In this document: piece by piece, positions 1-7,062 of the stretch
Layout: the number at the start of each line of letters is the position of its first letter
How positions within the stretch are numbered: the stretch's first letter is position 1
Source of the DNA: Sphingomonas sp. 32-62-10
Lineage (GTDB): Bacteria; Pseudomonadota; Alphaproteobacteria; Sphingomonadales; Sphingomonadaceae
DNA: 64,000 nt
Direction: 5' to 3'
Assembly: GCA_002280555.1 (NCBI GenBank)
Contig: NCEE01000023.1
Location: 1-64,000, forward strand
Notes under the pieces: generated by a model
Seen by the model: the letters and a program-made list of their open reading frames with translations, nothing else
Told to the model about the DNA's origin: nothing
Databases searched by the model: none
Position numbers and translations under genes: made by a program

Positions 1-1
1 C

Positions 2-331
2 AAGGCTTATGGTGGTGCGTATGACGTGATGGCGTCGAAGCATCTGCGCGGCGATTTGAACTATGCTTGGCCGACGGCGGAAATCGCGGTGATGGGTGCG
101 AAAGGCGCGGTGGAGATCATCTTCCGCGGGAAAACGCCCGAAGAGATCGCCGAGCGGACGGCGGAATATGAAGCGCGGTTCGCCAACCCGTTTGTGGCGG
201 CATCGAAGGGCTTTATCGATGAGGTGATCCAGCCGCATTCAACACGGCGGCGTGTGGCGCTGGGGTTACGGAAGCTGCGGAATAAGCAGCTCGAGAACCC
301 TTGGAAGAAGCATGACAATATTCCGTTATAA
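2..331 (+). CDS. pccB: Propionyl-CoA carboxylase beta subunit, C-terminal end (partial)
   Basis: The last ~109 codons of a carboxyltransferase beta subunit run in from the left edge of the window. Visible are the family motif around YGGAYDVM, then AEIAVMGAKGAVEIIFR, and the usual C-terminus ending in KKHDNIPL. PccB transfers CO2 from carboxybiotin to propionyl-CoA, giving methylmalonyl-CoA. The biotin-carrying alpha subunit (pccA) is at 7063-9174 and the epimerase and mutase for the next steps lie between them, so this is the first gene of a propionate-assimilation operon. The start is outside the window. PccB is favoured over acetyl-CoA carboxyltransferase because of this context. Confidence 0.93.
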   Translation, partial: KAYGGAYDVMASKHLRGDLNYAWPTAEIAVMGAKGAVEIIFRGKTPEEIAERTAEYEARFANPFVAASKGFIDEVIQPHSTRRRVALGLRKLRNKQLENPWKKHDNIPL

Positions 332-396
332 ATACCTGTTTTCTATCAATATTAAATGCTGAACAACGCCCATTCGCAGCGCTGAAGGAAATAACG

Positions 397-912
397 ATGG
401 TTGCTGTATTGATAGCGCTTCTTCAGTTGACTGTCGCGCCGCCCGCGCCGCAACCACCTGTAGCACCATGGACACCGGTGACCCGCGCCGATCCGGCGGG
501 AGGCCCGAGTTCGGTGTCGGCCTCTGTGATGACGGCGGATCGTAATGCGCGGCTTGTGGTTCGGTGTGACCGAGTGGCGGAACCGGTGGTGTCAATTCAA
601 ATGCGCATCCGCGCGGGCATCGCCGCTGCGCCGGACCATGCCGTATCGGTCGGCATCGATGGCGGCGCGCCAATCGTTACGCCTTGGGAGTTTCCGGGCA
701 CCGCGATCATGAACCGAGCGACGGCGGCAGTCACGCAACTGACCGTCGCGATGAACGGGGCGAAGACGATCTCCATTGCCACCACTGATGGCGAGTCGCC
801 GGTATCGCTCACGTTCGACGGGCCGAATGGCGGCGGCGGCATCAAGGATGTGCTGACGGCGTGTGGCTATGAATTCGGTGTCGTGCCGAAACCCGTCAAG
901 GCAGAGAGGTAA
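397..912 (+). CDS. Exported protein of unknown function
   Basis: 171 residues. A hydrophobic N-terminus (VAVLIALLQLTVA) followed by a Pro-rich linker suggests export or anchoring. The rest is a small all-beta-looking domain ending in LTACGYEFG. The pattern (a Cys after a beta strand, a middle VGIDGGAP segment, a C-terminal L-x-AC-x-Y) faintly recalls IalB/VasI-like small domains, but this is only a resemblance. AAGGAA precedes the ATG at a good distance. It sits 2 bp upstream of the epimerase start and so is co-transcribed with the propionate genes. No function can be assigned. Confidence 0.7.
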   Translation: MVAVLIALLQLTVAPPAPQPPVAPWTPVTRADPAGGPSSVSASVMTADRNARLVVRCDRVAEPVVSIQMRIRAGIAAAPDHAVSVGIDGGAPIVTPWEFPGTAIMNRATAAVTQLTVAMNGAKTISIATTDGESPVSLTFDGPNGGGGIKDVLTACGYEFGVVPKPVKAER

Positions 913-914
913 AA

Positions 915-1274
915 GTGAAACTCGGCCGCCTCAATCATATCGGCGTCGCGACGCCCGAACCCTTCGATCTGCCCGCGCAAGGGGTAAAGGTGTGCTTCGT
1001 CGATACGCCCAACACCCAGATCGAGCTGATCGAGCCGCTGGGCGAGGCATCCCCGATCCACGGTTTCCTCGCCAAGAATCCGGCGGGGGGGCAGCACCAT
1101 GTCTGCTATGAAGTGCCCGATATCCATGCGGCCAAGGCGTGGTTCGAGGCCAAGGGCGCCAAGGTCCTCGGCGAGCCGCGAATCGGGGCACATGGCACGC
1201 TGATCTTCTTCGTGCATCCCAAGGACATGGGCGGCGTGCTGACCGAGATCATGGAAACGCCGAAGGGGCATTGA
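915..1274 (+). CDS. mce: Methylmalonyl-CoA epimerase with internal deletion
   Basis: Vicinal-oxygen-chelate epimerase that interconverts (S)- and (R)-methylmalonyl-CoA between PccAB and the mutase. The GTG start has GAGAGG upstream. The N-terminal NHIGVATP strand with its metal-binding His is present, as are the TQIELIEPL strand, the GGQHHVCYEV metal-binding His region and the C-terminal LTEIME Glu. The protein is only 119 residues, where relatives have about 140. After residue 14 (VATP) it jumps directly to EPFDLPAQGVKV, so the usual first helix and second strand (around 20 residues) are missing, in frame. Metal ligands appear kept, but the beta-alpha-beta module is broken, so activity is doubtful unless this is a sequence error. 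Confidence 0.85.
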   Translation: MKLGRLNHIGVATPEPFDLPAQGVKVCFVDTPNTQIELIEPLGEASPIHGFLAKNPAGGQHHVCYEVPDIHAAKAWFEAKGAKVLGEPRIGAHGTLIFFVHPKDMGGVLTEIMETPKGH

Positions 1275-1427
1275 GACGCGCGGGAAGCGCGGGGATGCCG
1301 TAGCGTCGCCATTTGTTGCGCCATACCCGATCTTCGAAACCTAGAGCGCTGGTTGCATCAAGGGCGATTTTCCAGCATACTGCGCCTTGAAAACCAGTCG
1401 ATGCAATTCGGGAAGAGGGGATGCGCG

Positions 1428-2210
1428 ATGACCTATGAAATGATCCGTGCCGAGCGCCAGGGCGATGTGCTGGTCCTCACCCTCAACCGGCCCGAGCGGC
1501 TCAACGCAGCACCGCCGCAGATGTTCGTGGAAATCGGCCACGCGCTCGAGAATCTGGATGGCGCGCGGGCAGTGCTGATCACCGGCGAGGGACGGGCGTT
1601 CTGTTCTGGCGCTGATCTTGCGGGGCGTGATCAGAGCCAAGCATCGCCTGCCGATCGCGCGAAGCAATCGCTCACCAACAGTTACAACCCGACCATGCTC
1701 AAGATCGCGAACGCCAGCGTGCCGATTGTCAGCGCGGTCAATGGCCCCGCGGCGGGCATCGGCTGCAGCCTCGCGCTGGCAGCCGATTTCTGCATCGCGG
1801 GCGAGAGCGGGTATTTCCTGCAGGCCTTCGTCAATATCGGACTGGTGCCCGATGGCGGCGCATCGTGGATGCTCGCGCGGCTGGTCGGCAAGGCGCGCGC
1901 GACCGAGATGATGTTGCTCGGCGAGCGAATCCATGGCCCCAAGGCGGCCGAATGGGGGCTGGTGTATAAATGCGTGCCCGATGCAGTGCTGTTGGAAGAG
2001 GCGATGACACTGGCGACGCGGCTTGCGGCTGGTCCGACGGTCGCACTGGGGCTGATGCGGCAGGGCTTGGCTGCAGCGCTGGAGAGCGATTACGCCACCG
2101 CGATGGCGGGCGAGGCCGATCGCCAGTCTATCGCGGGGCAGACCGCAGATGCAGTCGAAGGCGCGGTGAGTTTCCTGCAAAAGCGGAAAGCGGTGTTCAA
2201 GGGGCAATAA
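1428..2210 (+). CDS. Enoyl-CoA hydratase/isomerase family protein
   Basis: 260-residue crotonase-fold protein. Family landmarks are LTLNRPERLNA near the N-terminus, the oxyanion-hole segment FCSGADL, and VNGPAAGIGCSLALAADF followed by FVNIGLVPDGG, the region that holds catalytic acids in hydratases and isomerases. The ATG at 1428 is chosen because GGAAGAGGGG lies just upstream and the family N-terminus (MTYEMIRAER) begins there; an open frame extends further upstream but looks non-coding. It lies in the propionate operon between epimerase and mutase. It resembles PaaG-like isomerases as much as true hydratases, and the substrate cannot be read from sequence. Confidence 0.85.
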   Translation: MTYEMIRAERQGDVLVLTLNRPERLNAAPPQMFVEIGHALENLDGARAVLITGEGRAFCSGADLAGRDQSQASPADRAKQSLTNSYNPTMLKIANASVPIVSAVNGPAAGIGCSLALAADFCIAGESGYFLQAFVNIGLVPDGGASWMLARLVGKARATEMMLLGERIHGPKAAEWGLVYKCVPDAVLLEEAMTLATRLAAGPTVALGLMRQGLAAALESDYATAMAGEADRQSIAGQTADAVEGAVSFLQKRKAVFKGQ

Positions 2211-2217
2211 CGCCGAC

Positions 2218-2326
2218 CGGTTCGGCCTGAGCGAAGTCGAAGCCTGTCCTGAGCGACTGCCTTAGCAGGCAGTCGAAGGGGCCATGCGCTGCGCAGGGTG
2301 TCTCGACTTCGCTCGACACGAACGGG
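2218..2326. repeat. Palindromic repeat, family B (GAGCGAAGTCGA type)
   Basis: Intergenic inverted repeat between the enoyl-CoA hydratase and the mutase. The left arm reads GGCCTGAGCGAAGTCGAAGC and the right arm GTGTCTCGACTTCGCTCGAC ending in ACGAACGGG. A second small hairpin (GACTGCCTTAGCAGGCAGTC) sits in the middle. Related copies are at 15449-15514, 26031-26104 and 37175-37280. It separates two genes of one operon and would form a strong mRNA hairpin. Confidence 0.85.
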
Positions 2327-2338
2327 TAGGGATACGGA

Positions 2339-4489
2339 ATGAGCGAAGAATCTCCTACTCAACCCACCCTCGCTGACTGGCAGGCCCTCGCCGCCAAGGA
2401 AGTGAAAGGCGCCGATCTCACCTGGCACACGCCGGAGGGAATTTCGGTGAAGCCACTCTACACCGCCGCTGACGTGCGCGATGATCCCGGCCTCCCCGGT
2501 TTCGCGCCGTTCACCCGCGGGGTGCGCGCGTCGATGTATGCGGGGCGGCCCTGGACGATCCGGCAATATGCAGGCTTTTCGACAGCTGAGGCCTCGAACG
2601 CCTTTTACCGTCGCAATCTCGCCGCCGGGCAAAAGGGCTTAAGCGTCGCGTTCGATCTTGCCACCCACCGCGGCTATGATTCGGATCATCCCCGCGTCAC
2701 CGGCGATGTCGGCAAGGCCGGCGTCGCGATCGATTCGGTCGAGGACATGAAGATCCTGTTCGACGGCATCCCGCTCGACAAGATGAGCGTCAGCATGACG
2801 ATGAACGGCGCGGTGATCCCGATCCTCGCCTTCTTCATCGTCGCGGGCGAAGAACAGGGCGTGCCGCAGGCGCAGCTCGACGGCACGATCCAGAACGACA
2901 TTCTGAAGGAGTTCATGGTCCGCAACACGTACATTTATCCGCCCGAACCTTCGATGCGGATCATTGCGGATATCATCGCCTATACCTCGGCCAACATGCC
3001 GAAATTCAACAGCATCTCGATCAGCGGCTATCACATGCAGGAAGCCGGCGCGACCCAGGTGCAGGAGCTTGCCTTCACGATCGCCGACGGCCGCGAATAT
3101 GCCAAGGCAGCGATGGCCGCTGGCCTCGATATCGATGCGTTCGCCGGCCGTTTGAGCTTCTTCTTTGCGATCGGCATGAACTTCTTCATGGAAGTGGCAA
3201 AGCTGCGCGCGGCGCGCACGCTTTGGCACCGGGTAATGACTGATCTCGGCGCGAAGGACGAACGCTCCAAGATGCTCCGCACGCATTGCCAGACGTCGGG
3301 CGTGTCGCTGACCGAGCAGGACCCTTATAACAACGTCATCCGCACGACGGTGGAGGCGATGGCGGCGGCGCTTGGCGGTACGCAGTCGCTCCACACCAAC
3401 GCGCTCGACGAAGCGATCGCGCTTCCCACTGATTTTTCGGCGCGCATCGCGCGTAACACGCAGATCGTGCTGCAGGAGGAAACCGGCATCACCAAGGTCG
3501 TCGATCCGCTTGGTGGCAGCTATTATGTCGAAGCGTTGACGAGCGAGTTGGTCGACAAGGCTTGGGCGATCATCGAGCGCGTCGAAGGTGAGGGCGGTAT
3601 GGCGAACGCTGTCGCCAAGGGCTGGCCCAAGGCGATGATCGAGGAAGCCGCTACCGCCCGCCAGGCCCGCGTCGATCGCGGCGAGGATGTGATCGTCGGC
3701 GTGAACAAATATCAGCTCGCCGAGCAAGATTCGATCGATATTCTCGACGTCGACAACGTCGCGGTCCGCGCCGGGCAGATCGCCCGGATCGAGCGCACCA
3801 AGGCGGCACGAGATGAGGATGCCTGCCGGGCGGCACTCGATGCGTTGCGCGAAGGGGCGCGCGGAAATGCGAACCTCCTCGCCCTGGCCGTCGATGCCGC
3901 GCGCGCTCGCGCCACGCTGGGCGAGATTTCGTCCGCGATGGAGGATGTGTTCGGCCGTCATTCGACCAATCCGACGCCCGTCAGCGGCATTTATGGCGGT
4001 GCCTATGGTGATGACGCGCGGTGGGCCAATCTGATTGATGGCGTCGACGCCACCGAACGCCGGATGGGCCGCAAACCGCGCATGCTTGTCGCCAAAATGG
4101 GGCAGGACGGGCATGATCGCGGCGCCAATCTGGTGAGCAGCATGTTCGGCGATCTGGGATTCGAGATCGTGCCTGGGCCCCTATTCCAGACCCCCCGAGA
4201 AGCGGCGGCGCTCGCAATCGCACATGATGTCGATGTCGTCGGCGCATCGTCGCTCGCGGCGGGGCACAAGACGTTGATCCCCGAGCTGATCGGTCTGCTC
4301 CGTGATGCCGGGCGCAGCGACATCAAGGTGATCGTCGGCGGCGTCATCCCCGCACAGGATTATGATTTTCTGCGGGAGGCAGGTGTTCAGGCAATCTTCG
4401 GTCCCGGCACCAACCTCATCAATGCTGCGGGCGAAGTGCTAAAACTGCTGGGGCATAATATGCCACCCGAACAGGAGGCGGCCGAATGA
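2339..4489 (+). CDS. scpA: Methylmalonyl-CoA mutase
   Basis: 716 residues, the full length expected of a single-chain adenosylcobalamin-dependent mutase converting (R)-methylmalonyl-CoA to succinyl-CoA. The N-terminal TIM-barrel catalytic domain shows YAGFSTAEASNAFYRRNLAAG, the GLSVAFDLATHRGYDSDHPR active-site stretch and SGYHMQEAGA. The C-terminal B12-binding domain carries the lower-axial-ligand motif DGHDRG (His near residue 591) with the later GASSLAAGH and VIVGGVIP strands. The ATG at 2339 follows a palindromic repeat. The stop overlaps the next start by 4 bp, so translation is probably coupled. No MeaB-type chaperone gene is in this window. Confidence 0.97.
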   Translation: MSEESPTQPTLADWQALAAKEVKGADLTWHTPEGISVKPLYTAADVRDDPGLPGFAPFTRGVRASMYAGRPWTIRQYAGFSTAEASNAFYRRNLAAGQKGLSVAFDLATHRGYDSDHPRVTGDVGKAGVAIDSVEDMKILFDGIPLDKMSVSMTMNGAVIPILAFFIVAGEEQGVPQAQLDGTIQNDILKEFMVRNTYIYPPEPSMRIIADIIAYTSANMPKFNSISISGYHMQEAGATQVQELAFTIADGREYAKAAMAAGLDIDAFAGRLSFFFAIGMNFFMEVAKLRAARTLWHRVMTDLGAKDERSKMLRTHCQTSGVSLTEQDPYNNVIRTTVEAMAAALGGTQSLHTNALDEAIALPTDFSARIARNTQIVLQEETGITKVVDPLGGSYYVEALTSELVDKAWAIIERVEGEGGMANAVAKGWPKAMIEEAATARQARVDRGEDVIVGVNKYQLAEQDSIDILDVDNVAVRAGQIARIERTKAARDEDACRAALDALREGARGNANLLALAVDAARARATLGEISSAMEDVFGRHSTNPTPVSGIYGGAYGDDARWANLIDGVDATERRMGRKPRMLVAKMGQDGHDRGANLVSSMFGDLGFEIVPGPLFQTPREAAALAIAHDVDVVGASSLAAGHKTLIPELIGLLRDAGRSDIKVIVGGVIPAQDYDFLREAGVQAIFGPGTNLINAAGEVLKLLGHNMPPEQEAAE

Positions 4490-4830
4490 GTGAACTGCCG
4501 GACGATCAGATCAGCGGTGCCGCGCGCGTCGATTGGTTGCTGCTCGAATATGATTATTTCAAGCATCTCAGCACAATCGCGCTGGTGGCGCTGGGGGCTA
4601 TTCTCACCTGGATTCAGGGCGGCAGAGGGGGCACGATGATCGTGATTGGTCTCGTGCTGGTTGCAATGTCTGCGACAGCGGGGTTCGGTGCGATGAACCA
4701 TATCATCGACCATCGAAAAACGGGCAAGAAGTTGCGTATGTTTTTTGCGTGGGAACGATCGATCGCAACTGCCACGTTCGCAACCGGGCTGGGCATGTTC
4801 ATGAGTGAAATTGGAAGGGTGTTCAATTGA
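4486..4830 (+). CDS. Small inner-membrane protein of unknown function
   Basis: 114 residues with three hydrophobic stretches: LSTIALVALGAILTWI, TMIVIGLVLVAMSATAGFGAM and a C-terminal ATFATGLGMFMSEIG. The N-terminus is acidic and the loop RKTGKKLR basic. It is locked into the operon by ATGA overlap with the mutase stop upstream and by TTGA overlap with the bioB start downstream. I do not recognise a family, and the context gives no specific role beyond co-expression with propionate and biotin genes. Confidence 0.75.
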   Translation: MSELPDDQISGAARVDWLLLEYDYFKHLSTIALVALGAILTWIQGGRGGTMIVIGLVLVAMSATAGFGAMNHIIDHRKTGKKLRMFFAWERSIATATFATGLGMFMSEIGRVFN

Positions 4831-5819
4831 TCCGTACCGACTGGACCCGCGTTGAAATCGCCGATCTGTTCGATCTGCCGTTCGACGAGTTGATGTGGCA
4901 GGCGCAAGCTGTCCACCGCGCGCATCATGCGGCCGGAGAGGTGCAGCTGTGCACGCTCTTGTCGATCAAGACTGGCGGCTGCCCGGAGGATTGCGGCTAT
5001 TGCTCGCAAAGCATGTCCGCAGACAGCGGGCTGAAGGCCGACAAGCTGATGGAGGTCGAAACCGTGCTCGCTGCCGCCGCCGAGGCCAAGGCGAGCGGAT
5101 CGCAGCGTTTTTGCATGGGGGCGGCCTGGCGCAACCCCAAGGACCGCGACATGGACGCGGTGGTGCAGATGGTGGCGGGCGTGAAGGCGATGGGGCTGGA
5201 AACCTGCATGACGCTCGGCATGCTGGAGCCGCATCAGGCGACGCAGCTCGCCGATGCCGGGCTCGATTATTACAACCACAATATCGATACCTCGCCGGAG
5301 AATTACGGCAACGTCATCACCACGCGGACCTTCCAGGATCGGCTCGATACGCTCGAGCATGTCCGTGCGGCCGGGATCAATGTGTGCTGCGGTGGGATCG
5401 TTGGCATGGGGGAAACCCGGTCGGATCGCGTCGGCTTCGTTCACGCGCTCGCCACGCTGCCGCGCCACCCGGAAAGCGTGCCCGTCAACGCGCTGGTACC
5501 GGTAAAGGGCACGGTGCTCGGGGATATGCTCGCCGATACGCCGCTGGCGAAAATCGACGATATCGAATTCGTGCGGACAGTCGCCGTCGCGCGGATCACG
5601 ATGCCGCTCAGCATGGTGCGCTTGTCGGCGGGGCGCGAAAGCATGAGCGAGGCCACGCAGGCGCTGTGCTTCATGGCAGGCGCGAACTCGATCTTCACGG
5701 GCGACAAATTGCTCACCACCGGCAACCGCGGCGACAGTGCCGATGGCGCGATGTTCGAAAAGCTCGGCCTGCGCCCGATGGAGGGTGAGGAGCCGATGCG
5801 GGCGGTGGCAGCGGAATGA
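4827..5819 (+). CDS. bioB: Biotin synthase
   Basis: 330-residue radical-SAM enzyme that inserts sulfur into dethiobiotin. The CxxxCxxC motif for the [4Fe-4S]/SAM cluster is Cys52, Cys56 and Cys59 (GGCPEDCGYCSQS). Further signature blocks are FCMGAAWRNPKDRD, GLDYYNHNIDTSPE, CCGGIVGMGE and RLSAGRE, which includes the conserved Arg near the [2Fe-2S] cluster. The start is a TTG overlapping the upstream TGA. Its place inside a propionyl-CoA carboxylase operon is meaningful because PccA needs covalent biotin. The other bio genes are not nearby. Confidence 0.96.
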   Translation: MIRTDWTRVEIADLFDLPFDELMWQAQAVHRAHHAAGEVQLCTLLSIKTGGCPEDCGYCSQSMSADSGLKADKLMEVETVLAAAAEAKASGSQRFCMGAAWRNPKDRDMDAVVQMVAGVKAMGLETCMTLGMLEPHQATQLADAGLDYYNHNIDTSPENYGNVITTRTFQDRLDTLEHVRAAGINVCCGGIVGMGETRSDRVGFVHALATLPRHPESVPVNALVPVKGTVLGDMLADTPLAKIDDIEFVRTVAVARITMPLSMVRLSAGRESMSEATQALCFMAGANSIFTGDKLLTTGNRGDSADGAMFEKLGLRPMEGEEPMRAVAAE

Positions 5820-6199
5820 TTGCCGCGCTGTTGCTCCTCGCCGCCGCAGCGCCCGCCGAGCCTTGCGACAACGCCATCTCGCAATCGGCGATGACGATGT
5901 GTGCAGCCGAAGCCTATAAGCGTGCCGACGCAGCGTTGAACGCGCAGTGGAAGATCACCCTTGCCAAGGCAAAAGCGCGTGACGTCGAGAGCCCGCCGAT
6001 GAGCGTCGCCGAACGCCGTTATGCCGATGGGCTGCTTGATTCCCAGCGCGCCTGGATCGCTTTCCGCGATGCGCAATGCGCCGCTGAATCATTGGAAATG
6101 CGCGGCGGCAGTGCGCAGCCGATGCTGCTCTATGGCTGCAAGGCCGCGATGACGCGCGAGCGCACCAAGTGGCTTAAAGACTTCGCGGCTCAGCAATGA
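5816..6199 (+). CDS. LprI-family (DUF1311) secreted protein
   Basis: 127 residues with an N-terminal signal-like segment (MIAALLLLAAAAPAEP). The mature part has the LprI/DUF1311 layout: an early Cys in EPCDNAISQSAMTMCAAEAYKRAD, the ALNAQWK helix, LLDSQRAWIAFRDAQCAAES and a last Cys in YGCKAAMTRERTKWL. Four cysteines suggest two disulfides in the periplasm. Mycobacterial LprI inhibits lysozyme, but that activity cannot be assumed here. The start overlaps the bioB stop (ATGA) and the stop overlaps the next start. Confidence 0.85.
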   Translation: MIAALLLLAAAAPAEPCDNAISQSAMTMCAAEAYKRADAALNAQWKITLAKAKARDVESPPMSVAERRYADGLLDSQRAWIAFRDAQCAAESLEMRGGSAQPMLLYGCKAAMTRERTKWLKDFAAQQ

Positions 6200-7008
6200 T
6201 CGTTCGATTGCTCACGATGCTGTTGCTGCTGGCGGTCGCTGCGCCGGCTGCGGCTCAGTCCGGCACCCCCATCGTCATCGGCCAATCCTATCGCCTGCCG
6301 TCGGCGGTGATGGGCACGGATCGTACGATGAATATCTGGCTGCCGCCGGGCTATGCGACCAGTGGCAAGACCTATCCGGTGCTGTATCTGCTCGATGGCG
6401 GGGTGGAGCAGGATTTCCACCACATCAGCGGGCTGGCGCAGCTCGGCACAATCGTGGGTACGACGCAGGATGTGATCGTGGTGGGGATCGAAACGGTCGA
6501 TCGCCGCAACGAACTCGCCTTTCCGACGAGCGATGCCAAGCTGAAGGCGGATTATCCGACCGCGGGCCACTCGGCGCGGTTCCGGCGGTACATTGCAAAT
6601 GAGGTGAAGCCATGGGTCGCTGCGCATTACCGCACGAGCGGCGATGACGGCCTGATCGGCGAATCGCTCGCCGGACTGTTCGTGGTTGAAACCTTGCTGC
6701 GCACGCCCGCGCTGTTCGATCGCTACATCGCGATCAGCCCCAGCCTGTGGTGGGACAATGAATCGCTCACCGCGCTGGCGCCGGGCTTGTTGCGGGCGGG
6801 TGATGTGCAACGACGTTGGCTGTGGCTGACCGTCGCCGATGAAAAGGGCATGGGCGTGGATGGTTTTGCTGCTGCGTTGAAAGCAAGCGCGCCGCCAACG
6901 CTCGACTGGACCTACGCCCCGCGCCGTAATGAGACGCATGCGACGATCTACCACGGTGCCGCACTCGCGGCGCTGCGGGCGCTGTATCCGGTGGTGGCAG
7001 GAAACTAA
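6196..7008 (+). CDS. Secreted alpha/beta-hydrolase, esterase D / IroE-like
   Basis: 270 residues with a clear signal peptide (LLTMLLLLAVAAPAAAQ). The fold signature is RTMNIWLPPGY, YPVLYLLDGG and the nucleophile elbow GESLAG (Ser near residue 157), with a late NETHATIYH segment supplying the probable catalytic His. This matches the putative-esterase (PF00756) group that includes IroE/Fes-like and YbbA-like hydrolases. The substrate is unknown. It overlaps the LprI-family gene by 4 bp and is followed by pccA 54 bp later. Confidence 0.85.
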   Translation: MIVRLLTMLLLLAVAAPAAAQSGTPIVIGQSYRLPSAVMGTDRTMNIWLPPGYATSGKTYPVLYLLDGGVEQDFHHISGLAQLGTIVGTTQDVIVVGIETVDRRNELAFPTSDAKLKADYPTAGHSARFRRYIANEVKPWVAAHYRTSGDDGLIGESLAGLFVVETLLRTPALFDRYIAISPSLWWDNESLTALAPGLLRAGDVQRRWLWLTVADEKGMGVDGFAAALKASAPPTLDWTYAPRRNETHATIYHGAALAALRALYPVVAGN

Positions 7009-7062
7009 TCGCGCTGTAAGGGTGGCGACGCAGATTCATTCAAAGGACTTCGGTCGAACGTG

